Part shown: positions 45,206 through 56,230 of the stretch, piece after piece
Layout: the number at the start of each line of letters is the position of its first letter
How positions within the stretch are numbered: position 1 is the stretch's first letter
Assembly (NCBI GenBank): GCA_944548615.1
Contig: OX155967.1
Location: 3,437,722 to 3,501,721 of the forward strand
Source: Micropterix aruncella
Taxonomy: Eukaryota > Arthropoda > Insecta > Lepidoptera > Micropterigidae
Length of the DNA: 64,000 nucleotides
Direction of reading: 5' to 3'
Position numbers and translations under genes: made by a program
The notes under the pieces: generated by a model
Database searches by the model: none
What the model was told of the DNA's origin: nothing
What the model saw: only the letters and a program-made list of their open reading frames with translations

Positions 45206-45781
45206 TCCTACTACTATTATAAACGCGAAAGTTTGTAAGAATATATGTATGGATGTTTGTTACTCTTTCACGCAATAACTACTGAATGGATTTTGATGAA
45301 ACTACAATAATATAGCTTACACATCAGAATAACACATAGGCTAATTTATAAAGATATATAGTTTTCTAAAAATATATAGATTCGAAATTTAAATTCTAAG
45401 TGTCAACATATATTTTGTAATTTTCTCAACAATAAATAATAATTAAATAATAAATTTAGTGAATATAGTGTAATTCGGCGGTTAAGTAACCCGACCAGGT
45501 TGCCACAAGCCTAGGAAATGGAAATATTTACCTGAATGTGTGGAGCTCGCCAAGACGTGTGGCCGACGTGGCGGGTATCGGGCTAAATACCTCCAATCAC
45601 GATGAACAGTACAACCTTATGACATCAAGGAGACAGCTGGACATGTCTGGATGAGGGAAACGGACAACCGATCCGGATGGGGAGTGATTGGAGAGGCTTA
45701 CGTCCAACTGATGATGATGAAGAAGAAGAAGATATAGTTTTCTATCATTATTATCACAATTTTCCATCGGGGCGCAGCTAG
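45206..45781 (+). mobile_element. LEP-type Helitron interrupted by a LINE fragment
   Basis: 5' end TCCTACTACTATTATAAACG at 45206 and 3' end GGCGCAGCTAG at 45781 are of the same family as 21998-22465, but the terminal hairpin segment is deleted (ccatcggggcgcagc). Its middle is replaced or interrupted by about 45400-45730. Confidence 0.75.
45475..45733 (+). mobile_element. RTE-like LINE 3' end
   Basis: The plus strand carries gtaacccgaccaggttgcc...gtgattggagaggcttacgtccaa followed by TGATGA and GAA repeats. GEAYVQ just before the stop and a TGA-rich tail are typical of the end of RTE-type elements in insects. Only the last codons and UTR-like sequence remain. Confidence 0.55.
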
Positions 45782-46630
45782 TAATTAAATAAATTCACGC
45801 ACGAGCCTCCAAAATCTCCTCTCGTTATGATGTAGTCGCTTTGCAAACGCCAATTTTCAAGTTTTTGCTGTTTGGGATTGAGATATCGATACGTTAGGAA
45901 AACAGCTGGGTAAGAAATAGTTATTGGACGATACGTACAAATTGCCCCATAAAAATTAAGTCGTTAAAATATCCATTTCATGTAATTGCGTTACCATGTC
46001 GACAAGCTCCATTGTTTATGTTAAGGACCCACCGATCCCCTATTAATATTCATAAAAGGGGGTGATTTCGTACGCAGCGTATCCGTTGACTAGCCCCTTC
46101 GAAAGGGCAACAAAAAACTCTTCCTCACACAACACGAACGAGTTTAGAACTCATTTCCGCCGGTCGACTCAGTGTCTGTTGTTGGCCGAGATAGAATAAA
46201 ATTTAGGAGGGTAAACTTGCTTCACTTCCCTCCATTTAAAAGCGTCAAACATCGTTTACAGTCGAGACGGTTTTGACAGCTGAATTACTGAGAACTTGAT
46301 TGAATAAAATGGTTAACTGTAAGATATTGCTATAGCGATGAGCCTGTGAGGGACCACCCCTCACAAGACTCCAAATTATTCGATGTGAGGTGGTGGTGTC
46401 AACTCACGAGTTATCTCCGTATTTAAAGGCGGTTTTGATGAAGCAGAAGATATTTATTGATTGAATCGATTGAATATTGCCAGTTATAACGCTTGCCGAA
46501 TTAACGAGTGCCCGGATTACTTTATCGAGACGCGAGGGTTGCGCGACGGCGGTTATGTAGGAGAGTGGATGAGAATTGTATGTGTGCTCCTAGTATCTTG
46601 TACTGGACACGGCTCGAGTCTGTGGGATTA
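45782..46630. other. Interval with reversed/degenerate LINE UTRs
   Basis: The block at about 46245-46350 (gcgtcaaacatcgtttacag, gagacggttttgacagctgaa, taagatattgctatagcgatgagcc) is repeated in the same orientation at 47735-47845. It resembles the 3' UTR of CR1-like LINEs. A CTTTCGAAAGG-like short palindrome (ccccttcgaaagggc) lies near 46096. No gene. Confidence 0.45.
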
Positions 46631-46633
46631 CAG

Positions 46634-47427
46634 ACTGATGTTTCGAGATAGACTTTGACTTTGGACTTGCCGATGACCCCCGGTGCGCCTGTGGGTATGG
46701 TCGCCAAACTGCGGAACACGTAATTTGGTTTTGCCCAATTCTAGCGGCTGCACGGGAGAAATTGATGGATGCAGTGGGCGCGTGCGTTGGGCGTTCTCCG
46801 ATTTGGTACCCGGATTTGGTCAGTTGTAGGAGCTGCTTCCAGTCGTTTGGCGAGTTTGTGGAGCACTGGGTGGCTTCTTGGGAAAGCATGAGGCTTCGGG
46901 ATACCCCCCAGGGGGTACCCTCTTCCTTGGTGGCGTGATTCGGCGGCTACTTCCAGCCCGAAGTGCCCGTCTTTGTGTCCGTCTCTTTACCGCCCCGATG
47001 GGGCGTTTCGTTCTTTGCAGGATCCAGGGATTCCTCCCCCCGTGGCTGCTCCGAGACCTGCCCACGGACAGTGCGCCTTCACCTTCATTGTTCTAGAGCG
47101 TCCTCTACCCCGCTTACCGGCTCCTAAATTTACGCTTTTGTTGTTTTTCTTTTTTCTTCGGTAAATTTTGTATTATTTTGTAAATTTTTATTTTGTTTTG
47201 TAAATAACTTTTATTTTTCGAATAAATGGGTTCTCGGGGCGGTACGGGGGGGGGTGGTTTACCCTATTTCACCCCCTGCGCGTTTTACCCTTCTGGTACG
47301 CGCAGGGTTGTCGTAGCACGACATCCTGGGCAGACAAGACGACCCTCGTCGTTATAACTGCCCGGGCGGTGGGCGGGGTTTGCTGCCCTCACCTATCGCC
47401 TTGAAACTCTTAACTGATGTTTCGAGA
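46634..47427 (+). mobile_element. R1-like LINE 3' end with 15-bp TSD
   Basis: Insert 46649-47412 is bounded by ACTGATGTTTCGAGA at 46634-46648 and 47413-47427. The plus strand from 46672 reads DDPRCACGYGRQTAEHVIWFCP, then LAAAREKLMDAV...FGEFVEHWVASWE and a stop at about 46939; this is the C-terminal CxC...H...C segment of R1/TRAS-type ORF2 proteins. A GC-rich UTR of about 470 bp follows, with no poly-A. A 14-15 bp duplication agrees with R1-type integration, but the target is not 28S rDNA here. Confidence 0.82.
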
Positions 47428-47734
47428 CTCAAGGAAAGGCCCTTATTCAAGAGAATAAGGAAAGGAAACTAAGGAGCCGGATCCGTTGAGCGCCCTCGTA
47501 AGAGGGGTATCGGATATGCCGTCGCAACCTTGGGGGAAGGTGATCACTCGGGGAATGATAATTTGGTTGCTTTTGCGCCAGTTTATATAAAGCCGATCAA
47601 TGATGCAATCCAAAAATATTCCGAGTAAAAGTATTGTTTCATCGTGCTGATTCATAGCTGCACGAGTCAAAATAATAGTTCTTTCACTGGAAATCGATGC
47701 ATTTGTTGATCACATGTAATGGACTTAAGGTCCG

Positions 47735-47942
47735 TTACAGCGTCAAAACATTGTTTACAGTCGAGGCGGTTTTTACAACTGAATTGCAAATGGTTGACTG
47801 TGAGAAATGGTTGACTGTAGGATATCGCTAAAGCGATGAGCCCGCCATGTGTACATAAATTATCTTTTTTTAAATAAAGCCGGTGTAATATTCATTAGTA
47901 ATGTTTTTATAGCACAATAAAGTTATTCTATTCTATTCTATT
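47735..47942 (+). mobile_element. LINE 3' UTR fragments with ATTCT tail
   Basis: First part (47735-47845) repeats the 46245-46350 block. Second part (47879-47942) is cggtgtaatattcattag...tagcacaataaagttattct plus ATTCT repeats, identical in family to the minus-strand fragment at 21029-21137 inside the Harbinger MITE. Confidence 0.65.
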
Positions 47943-48006
47943 GGATTAAAACAAAATAAATTTAATTCCCAAACCTTCGCCCAGTTTGTTCCCTCTGAAA
48001 ATCGAA

Positions 48007-48469
48007 TCCTACTAATATTATAAAAGCGAAAGTTTGTATGTATGTATGGATGTTTGTTACTTTTTCACGCAAAAACTACTGAATGGATATTGATGAAACT
48101 TTACAATAATATAGCTTACAGATCAGAATAACACATAGGCTATAATTTATAAAGATAAAGCGTGAATTATCTAAAATATAACGATAGCTGTCAAGTAAGT
48201 AGGAAAAAATCTAAGAAATTGACATTCGAAATTTAAATTCTATCCTACTATCCTACTAATATTATAAACGCGAAAGTTTGTATGTATGTATGGATGTTTG
48301 TTACTCTTTCACGCAAAAACTACTGAATGGATTTTGACGAAACTTTACAATAATATAGCTTACACATCAGAATAACACATAGGCTATAATTTTTAAAGAT
48401 ATATAGTTTTCTATCATCATTATCACAATTTTCCATCACCACGCGGGTGAAACCGCTGGGCGCAGCTAG
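48007..48469 (+). mobile_element. LEP-type Helitron, composite, third locus
   Basis: TCCTACTAATATTATAAAAG start, internal second start at about 48253, and 3' GCGGGTGAAACCGC hairpin with CAGCTAG (48469) followed by T. The composite arrangement is the same as at 21998-22465, so the double structure moved as a unit. No ORF. Confidence 0.9.
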
Positions 48470-48789
48470 TAGAAAATAAAAATTCTACAACGTTTTGTAA
48501 TTTTTGATTTTCTTTATTCGGCTATTCATTGATTATGTAAGGTATTAGATTGCTCAATGCCGTAGTACGTTTTGGCAACTCTTCTGCGGTGTCGACACGC
48601 TATCTATTAGTCATTTTTAACACTAAAGTGCTTTTTACTTTCCCGGCCCACCAACCACCGACGAGGTAGAGTGTTGTAAACGCGCCAAATTTTTTTTCGT
48701 GATAAAGGCGGAATTTCCATTTAGAGCCCCCGTAAGACAATTAAAATTAAGACCATTTCCAGATGAAAATCTGTCTGTGTGTCTGTTTG

Positions 48790-48960
48790 TATTTGCCACG
48801 CAGGCATCATTTGGTCATGGCAAGAGTTTAAAAAGGTTGTGGTTGAAATCCGTCCACCAGGGGGCGCACTAGTCATATTTCAATCTCGAAATATTGGACT
48901 TAAAGACTTAAAATTTAATACACAGATGTCTTGTTGGACCGAAATCACTATCATGGAAAT
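48790..48960 (+). repeat. Dispersed repeat matching 7380-7570
   Basis: Contains ggcatcatttggtcatggc, ggttgtggttgaaatccg and ccaccagggggcgcac, parallel to 7405-7480. The small plus frame 48779-48985 is not supported as coding. Confidence 0.55.
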
Positions 48961-48963
48961 CAC

Positions 48964-49455
48964 ATTGAATTTTCGTCGGTCATAGTACATTTGCGTACAA
49001 TATTGAATCGAACGTGTTTAATGCGTTGCATTCTCACTATCCGCGCTCGTCGCCAACTATACCTTTCAATCACGTCAACCTCCTTCCCGAAGGGAAATTA
49101 CGCTCAAAATCCTTCCATAATTGCTTGGCTACTTGCCGGGAAAGTTTTTGGGTGATATAACCGAATTTCGCCGGTCTGTATATTTTCGTAAACGATTGAA
49201 TCTAACGTGTTTAATGCGTTGCATTCTCACTATCTGCGCTCGTCGCCGACTATCCTTTTTAAACACGTCAACTCCCTTCCTGAAGGGACATCATAATCAA
49301 AATCCTTCCATAATTCCTTGGCTACTTGCCGGGTTTTTTTTGGGTGATACAACCGGCGGTGAATATATTTGCGTAAACGATTAAATTGAACGTGTTTAAT
49401 GCGTTGCATTCTCACTATCCGCGCTCGTCGTCGACTATTACTTTCAATCACATCA
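48964..49455 (+). repeat. Tandem repeat, about 190-bp unit, 2.5 copies
   Basis: The landmark cgtgtttaatgcgttgcatt recurs at about 49013, 49206 and 49391 (spacing 193 and 185). Each unit also has ctcccttcc-aaggg and cttggctacttgccggg. A single unit lies at 9290-9435, and partial ones at about 49725-49785 and 52480-52525. Frames on either strand (for example 49121-49384) are by-products. Confidence 0.85.
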
Positions 49456-51300
49456 ATGTCAGGGATATCCATCAATATATTAGCTAGATATGCCCTCAGA
49501 TACAAATAAGTTGGCTCCATGATCTTTGCTTGTAAATCATGTGACAGAGAGCAATAAATTTAACAGTATGCGAGATAATAGCGCGCCAATATGTTTCGCG
49601 GCAGCTCTCACACCGGAAACGGTCGGCTGTCTGCCAGCGGACTGCGACCAAACTACTACTGGTCGGATTTCATTAGTGATCATTTTAAAGCACGAAAGGC
49701 CTTTCTAAGGGATCATATTATATCGATGGGGATATCGCGCTCAAAATCCTTTCATAAGTCGCTAGCTACTTTCCGGAAATCTTATGGCGGAAAAGACACA
49801 ATACTTTTTTTCCATCGAGTTCGCTGGAATCGATGATCACTGTGTACTTTATACCTCTCCCCCCCCCCCCTAATTCTAATAATGTTTTGATCAGACGTCT
49901 TAAAGAGTGGCGCGTCGAGTCCATGTCGATTTTGGCCATCACCTAGTTCCGGGTTAGGTCACGGTCTCGCCATCCGGAGCGCGTCGCGAAAGCGCGCAGA
50001 TCAGCTGATAGCGTATACCTACTGCTAGGCAGCAAAGGTCCGTCCGCGAAACGCCGAGCTCGACCCATTGTCGGCCGGATTCCATTGTGCCGTCACTTCT
50101 CTTCGGCGATCTCTGCGCGACAGAGAGACGCGAAGAAATGGAGGGAGACGGCGATAGTGCTCCCATACTCTACCTACCGCAACAGTGGGGTGGCCACACC
50201 GTCGGATTTTATTTATTTTTTACGTGACTGCTTAAGAAAAGGAGTGCAATGTGTTTGGGATTCATGTATGGATGTTTAGGATTCATGTATGTATGTTTTC
50301 CGATTCTTTGTTCCACCATAACTACTAAACGCTTGAACCGATTTAGAAGTGTGTGGTATTGATAGAATCGTTATTTCATCCCGAGTGTCATATGGTAGGT
50401 GCCCCTGCTCTTATATAAGGAGAAAGCAGCGTCTTCAATATAAATCGCCCTGTTAGGCAAAGTTATCATTTGACAACTTAGTTTTTTCGTTCTTCCTCAT
50501 CGTAGCCGTAAGGATTTTTTTTTTTTTTTTTTTTTTAAATAATTTACAATAACTTTATAATTATGTCATATACACACCATTAACATACTATGGTTGATTT
50601 GGGAGAGATTGAGCACATCCTATGGTGAAAATGTCTATCCGCATTCCTAACTAGGTCAGAGACCCGTATCTAGGGATGCTGCTTTTTGTTTAAAGGTATC
50701 GACATTGATTTTATAAAATCAATGGTATCGATGAGCTGACTCTTTTGATGTTATGAACTTACGTTGCATTGCATAATACATAAGAATATATACATATATA
50801 CATACACATACATTTACACATACACACACATTCACGAGATTTGATATCAGTTAGTAATACATAATTTAATAAAACAACTTAAATTATTAGCGAGAGCAAT
50901 TGAGACTCAGCATACATTGGACCCCTTTCAAGCAGGTACTTCTTTATAAGTATTTTGAATGATAATAATATGGAATAAACCCGTTAAGCCATGTACAAAG
51001 AGAAATATTTTAAATATTAATTTGGCCAAATAAATTATGGAAAGTGTTCAATAAAAAAAACTGCTAAGAAATGATTCTTTTTCTTCTAGGTAGCCCTATT
51101 GATATTTTCCTATTAAAGTTTATTCAGACGAACAACGCCAAGTAAGCTTCAATAAGAAAATATAATTAGGGTTACCTTAAATAACATAAATAAACTCTTG
51201 CTAGAAATTTTAAAAGTTCTTTTTTTATTACTGAACTTTAATTAATATCCGATATCTTTATTATCTTTATTATTATCTATCTTTATTGTCTTTGAATTGA
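49456..51300. other. Unannotated interval
   Basis: Holds a poly-C run (about 49857-49870), a CG-richer segment 49900-50190 without a recognised domain, the dispersed repeat at 50220-50400, a poly-T run (about 50517-50536) and AC/AT-rich microsatellite-like sequence near 50790-50830. No host gene could be identified. Confidence 0.45.
50220..50405 (+). repeat. Dispersed repeat (tgttttccgtttcttcat family), fragment
   Basis: Shares atgtatgttttccgattctttgttccaccataac...accgatttagaagtgtgtgg and tcccgagtgtcat with 38103-38260. attcatgtatg is duplicated near its start. Confidence 0.65.
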
Positions 51301-51309
51301 AAACTTCGT

Positions 51310-52370
51310 TTTTTTTGTGATATTGAACATTTATTTCGAAGCAAATTGGAAAGTGCATTTCATTCAATGTATTGTCCATCGCTAGCTATGACGTTCTCCC
51401 ATCTTTCTGGTAAGAGACAGATTCCCCGGCGGAAGAAGTGATCGTCCTTGGAGGCTATCCACGAATCCAGCCATTTTACAATATCCCCCGAAAGACTGAA
51501 AGCGCTGCTCGGAAAGGCCATGGGCCATTGGCCGGAACAAATAGTAGTCGGATGGCGCAATATCTAGGCAGTACGGCGGGTGAGGTAGGTTGTCCCAGCG
51601 AAGCGTTTCCAGGAAGTTCTTGACCTGCATCGCGACGTGTGGTCGAGCATAGTCATGCTGGAAAATTACCTTGTCGTGTTTTTTAGCGTATTCCGGCCGT
51701 TTTATCTTCACAGCATCGCTCAAATTCTTGAGCTGAGCTCGATAGCGATCGCCCGTGATGGTTTGTCCCGGTTTCAGCAGCTCGTAATAGATGACACCCT
51801 TTTGGTCCCACCAAATGCAAAGCATTACCTTGGATCCGTGGATGTTTCTCTTCGGCGTGGCTGTTGAGGTCGATGGAAGTGATTCACCGGGGTACGAGCG
51901 ATATTTTTTGCGTTTTGGGTTTTCGTAAAAGGTCCACTTTTCGTCGCCGGTGATTATTCGGTGAAGAAAACCTTTTTTTTTTGACGGCGAAAGAGCATTT
52001 CACAAGTCATTAAACGTCTTTCGATGTCTCTTGGCTTCAACTCGTGAGGAACCCAATGCCCTTCCTTTTGAATGACTCCCATAGATTTTAAACGTCTCGA
52101 AACGTTTGAGGGATGCACATTAAGACTCGAATCTTAATGGAGTATGGACTTCAATTCGTCTTCTTCTTAGTCTAGTACGTCGAAACCACCACTTTTGAAT
52201 CGGAGAAACCAAGTCTCAACAATCCTTTCTGTCGGAGTAAATTCCCCGTAAGCCTCCAGCAGCAATCTATGACATTCTGCGGCAGTTTTCTTAAGATGAA
52301 AGCAGAAAGCATTGCGTTTCGCAAATTATGTTTTGTCGGCTCGAATTTCGACATCTTTTAAACTAACAAA
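51310..52370 (-). pseudogene. Second mariner transposase pseudogene, different subfamily
   Basis: The minus-strand N-terminus at 52354-52172 (FEPTKHNLRNAMLSAFILRKL) is an HTH domain. The catalytic part at 51825-51382 reads CIWWDQKGVIYYELLKPGQTITGDRYRAQL, FQHDYARPHVA and HPPYCLDIAPSDYYLF, the mariner DD34D pattern in which the usual asparagine after HD is tyrosine and the YSPD motif is changed to YCLD. Frameshifts separate the parts. Clear terminal repeats were not found, so the outer limits are approximate. Confidence 0.85.
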
Positions 52371-52761
52371 ATTACCGTTACAAGCTGCTTAAATAATATT
52401 TAAATTCCCCCATGCAAACGTATGGTGAATTTTACGGCGACGCTCGTTTTCAATACGATTTTTAAATCGAATGAGATGACGTCTTTCGCTAATTGCCGGG
52501 AAAGTCTTGAGGTGACACAACCGTTTTTTTTAATGTTTTGAATAGTATTTATTTGTATATCTGACAGATTGTAAAAATATCCGACCTTATCTAATTTCCT
52601 AATAATTTCGCCCATACTCTTTGCCTTTAAGTTTGCTGGGCTATGGCCTTTAAAAGGTTTTGCCTTTAAAGGCCTTTCATAGGTTTAGCAGAAACTCACC
52701 GTTGCGCGTCCTATTTCGTTTCGATCACCTGGAAGAATGACGATAGAGTCTAGCAGCGATA

Positions 52762-53307
52762 TAGCTGGCAGCCATTTGCGGCAGTTGTGGTCGCCTTTGA
52801 ACGCGGAGCTCTACATTTAGCCCGCGGCAGCGAATTATTTTACAGTTATTACGATTGTCGTGAGAGGCGGACCGGCCGGTCTCATTCCGGACTGACTCTA
52901 CACGCCAATGGGGATGTTTTCGACCGCGTTTTCATCGATATTTATCGGCATCCTTATAATTGTTAAAAGTGACCATATGATGCCCACCGTCCGTCGACCT
53001 TGTAATTCGGGATTGGACGGACATTCAAATTGAAATTTAGCTGGCAGCCATTTGCGGCAGTTGTGGTCGCCTTTGAACGCGGAGCTCTACATTTAGCCCG
53101 CGGCAGCGAATTATTTTACAGTTATTACGATTGTCGTGAGAGGCGGACCGGCCGGTCTCATTCCGGACTGACTCTACACGCCAATGGGGATGTTTTCGAC
53201 CGCGTTTTCATCGATATTTATCGGCATCCTTATAATTGTTAAAAGTGACCATATGATGCCCACCGTCCGTCGACCTTGTAATTCGGGATTGGACGGACAT
53301 TCAAATT
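52762..53307 (+). repeat. Perfect 276-bp tandem duplication
   Basis: The segment 52762-53031, starting TAGCTGGCAGCCATTTGCGG, is repeated at 53038-53307 with no difference that I can see, with TGAAAT between. It includes gaggcggaccggccggtctc and accgtccgtcgaccttg. Frames through both are identical and not recognised. The perfect identity implies a very recent event or an assembly duplication. Confidence 0.92.
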
Positions 53308-53840
53308 CAAATTAATTTATTCATTTAAAATTTACAATAGTTACAATTCACGATAGTCAAATCCTATCTAGGTTGACGCCTGTTCTAATATAGACTCGGA
53401 TGTTCATTAATACGCAAAAGAAACAGGACTTGTGTTATTTTAAATTACGACTGAGTATGGTTCGAAATAGCTTTCTATGTCAATCTACCTTTTTTTAACA
53501 ATACATTGCCACTAAGCATCAGAGGCCTTGGGACGTTCACTTTAAAAAAAATATGCAGTGTATTTTAATTAAAAACCTAATATATGGCATTAATGATTTT
53601 CACAATATTTGACTATCTTTATTTTTTTCTATTATTGGCTATTATATAATTGTGATTTGCGATTGACTATTATTATCATCACTAGGTAGATAGACATAAG
53701 ACGGTTGGCGATTGACTATTATTATCATCACTAATTTTTCAAAATTTGTATTTTTTTCTATTGCCATTGTTATTACTCTCTTTATTTTGTAAAATTATCA
53801 AATAATTCTAATTGATTATTAGTAGGTACGTCAATTATTA
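53308..53840. other. AT-rich interval with short direct repeat
   Basis: The phrase ggcgattgactattattatc (with variant tgcgattg start) occurs twice, near 53657 and 53706. No gene. Confidence 0.5.
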
Positions 53841-53844
53841 GTAC

Positions 53845-54150
53845 GTGATTATTAGTATGTATACTCCGCCCGACGTGTTACCCCGGATCCGCACTTCAAA
53901 TCCCAAATGTCTACGACTGCAGGTTGCAGCCGCATGCACATTTCAAAGCGGCCCTTCAAGGTTGTCCATCGTAAGAGAGGCTACAAGATGGGAACTGAAC
54001 CGTGAGTTGATCCGGCTTAAGAAACACATGCAGGCCACCACGCCCAATCTGCACGGAGATATTAAAAACCACGGGCGCTCGGCAGCGCACTCTGCAAAGG
54101 CAGTGCTGTATCTGGCACATCTAATAGAGGAGCTAATGGACCCTTGCTGA
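53845..54150 (+). pseudogene. FamH LINE, C-terminal end of the ORF
   Basis: Open frame ending EATRWELNRELIRLKKHMQATTPNLHG...SAKAVLYLAHLIEELMDPC and stop at 54150. The stop and preceding codons align with GTGCTAATGGGCCCATGATGA in the 40673-41337 copy, so the frame is the end of the FamH protein. A broken copy of the ATRWELNREL region is at about 58916-59000. The upstream enzyme domains are missing, so I cannot assign the clade. The true start is upstream of the truncation, and the first ATG is arbitrary. Confidence 0.6.
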
Positions 54151-54895
54151 GTTGGCCATGAAGACCCATTTTGTTCAGGGTTGGTCACACTCACGGGTCA
54201 ACACCCATCCGGCGGCCTCCACGCATTAAGTGCGAGCCCGGACAGGATTCTGGCCTTAGGGCTAGTTTCCCCTAGGAGTCAACCTTTTGGCGCTCCTGGA
54301 CGGTCTGCTTACCGTGCGGCGTAAGCCAATCGATTGTGCATTCTGACTAACAGTCGGGGGAGTCTGGAAGCAGTACTGTTTCCTATAGAGCGGGGGTGGT
54401 TGCTGACCTTACGGCGGCTGCTCTTGAAACGACCATCGGCTACCCGATCCTGGGTGAACAGCCGGGCAAAAGATGGCGTGATCCGCGATAGATTCGGTTT
54501 ACACAGTTTCACCGCGTCGTAAGGTAGAGGACCGCGCAAGCGACCTCGAACTCGTAACCAATCGAGTGACCTGAGTAATTGTTTATACTCTTTATTGTGA
54601 AATGTGACAATGGGCGGGTTTATTGTCATAGGACAATATCTTACAACCAACCCTACTATGACGTGTTATATGTATCTGGTCGCAACTGGAAGTAGGGGTG
54701 CGAGTGTACTCCCGCTGGGTAACATACCTAGTTATCTCGCGAATACGGCGTTGGCCTCTTACGGGCATGTGGCGGAGCTTGACGGTGGACTGTTTTGTCC
54801 TAAATCTTCTGCGTTCACTTCACGGGAGATAGAACGTACATTTCGTTAAAACTTCCTGAAGTGACGGGTTCGCCCGTTGTAGTTGACAAATCTAG
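54151..54895 (+). mobile_element. FamH 3' UTR, longest copy, interrupted by SINE fragment
   Basis: Follows the ORF end. Contains the order of blocks shared by all copies: cacgggtcaacacccatccg, gcgctcctggacggtctg, gggggagtctgg, tttcaagagcag-type (inverse at 54425), tcgcgg..., ggagatagaacg, and the two terminal hairpins (54857-54891, with gacaaatc instead of gacaactc). A SINE 3' end is inserted at about 54578-54672. Confidence 0.82.
54578..54672 (-). mobile_element. SINE 3' end fragment
   Basis: gtttatactctttattgtga...gacaatgggcgggtttattg...aaccctactatgacgtgtta is the inverse of the last 95 bp of the SINE at 39190-39285. The tRNA-like head is missing (5' truncation), so it cannot be transcribed from its own promoter. 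Confidence 0.85.
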
Positions 54896-55088
54896 TTATC
54901 ACCAGGGGAATCTAGAAACATAGCTTTTCTAACACAGTGGTGTAGATGCCGATCTATTGTCATATACTCCTAAAATAGCCATCCGACCCCGGTGACTACT
55001 CCGGCCGAAGGGCGGCATGGATTTTATATTACTAGTGTCGTATATGATTAGTGTATATGACAGTCACGGACCCGTCCTTAAACCCAAT

Positions 55089-55190
55089 AAACGCGATATC
55101 GATTTATTTCATAAACAATACAAATCGCGATATAGATGTATTTTATAAACAATACAAAACGCGATATCGACATATTTCATAAACAATACA
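55089..55190 (+). repeat. 34-bp tandem repeat, three copies
   Basis: cgcgatat recurs at 55092, 55126 and 55160, each followed by taTTT-like sequence and cataaacaatacaa. Copies differ by few bases. No function inferred. Confidence 0.85.
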
Positions 55191-55599
55191 AGACATCCCT
55201 GATTGGCGTCACGTAGTTACGAATTGCAGCGTGGTTAGTTAGCTAAGCAGCAATTAAAAGCTGCGACTGCAGCATCAGTTCCGCAACGACTTTGTTGTTT
55301 CTAATTTTGGAACAGACTAAATAAAGTGAAATAATTGTTTATGGCGATCTCGTTATACTTCAGTTGTCAGTAGTACTCGTCAGTATCGACGTTTTAAGGT
55401 ATGGATCAACTATCGATATTTTTAATCACGTACCGATGATAAAATCGTTGAGGTATTGAAACGATGGTAATTTAAAGGAGTATTTAAATGAACTTCCGTT
55501 TTAGATGTAGTTTAATTACTTTCTCTAAGAACTGGAATTGCGGAAATACTGTAGATATGCATGGAAGTGCTATAGAATGTTAAGCCAATTGGTCTCTTT

Positions 55600-56230
55600 T
55601 TATCTCCCCTAAAAATTAATACGAGTAAAATTGTCTTCTATCTTCAAGAGAAACTACAAGCATCATCTGCGAGGACACAATTTTAAGCTGGAGAAAACAC
55701 GTTTCCACATGAATCCCAGGAAACATTTCCTGACCAACCGGATTGTGGACCAGTGGAACAGTTTACCTGCTGAAGTGGTTGAAGCGAGTAGTGTCAACAT
55801 GTTCAAAAATAGACTAGACGGACACCTTAACCCTTGGAGTAAATGGGTATTTTCATGGATGCATCTGTCTCTTTTGCAGGATTTTCGGCGACATCGACTT
55901 AAAGTACTATAACTACGAAACTACTACACCAATCATAAAAAGAACAACTGCACAATGATTGCATTGAAATTTCGAATATAGAATATTGAAATATCATTTT
56001 GTAAAACAATTAGATAATTATGAATAAATATGAGAACGTCAAAGAAGTGAAAAAAACGCGCGACCAGATTTGGTCGACTCGTACTCAACGGATAATTGTT
56101 TCGCGACCAGATTTGGTTGACTCATACTCAACGGGTTAAACAGAAATTGTAGTTTTACTCAGTTTCATATTCAGACATATCAGCAATTATGCTGCCTGTC
56201 TGTAAATGTAATAATAATAATAATAATAAA
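55600..56230 (+). mobile_element. CR1/L2-like LINE 3' end
   Basis: The frame 55631-55912 starts in IFKRNYKHHLRGHNFKLEKTRFHMNPRKHFLTNRIVDQWNSLPAEVV and has VNMFKNRLDGHL; the RGHxxKL...NRxVxxWNSLP...FKNRLDxHL arrangement is the standard C-terminus of CR1/L2-type ORF2. A 3' region with a duplicated gcgaccagatttgg motif (near 56060 and 56104) ends in an AAT repeat (56211-56229). Upstream is truncated. Confidence 0.82.

Noticed and set aside
46878..47164. Proline-rich frames in the GC-rich stretch
   Set aside because: They fall in the 3' UTR after the stop of the R1-like ORF and overlap on several frames.
46245..47850. LTR retrotransposon bounded by direct repeats 46245-46350 and 47735-47845
   Set aside because: The repeats look like LINE 3' UTR pieces, lack TG...CA ends, and there is no primer-binding site or gag-pol between them; an R1-like insertion explains most of the interval.
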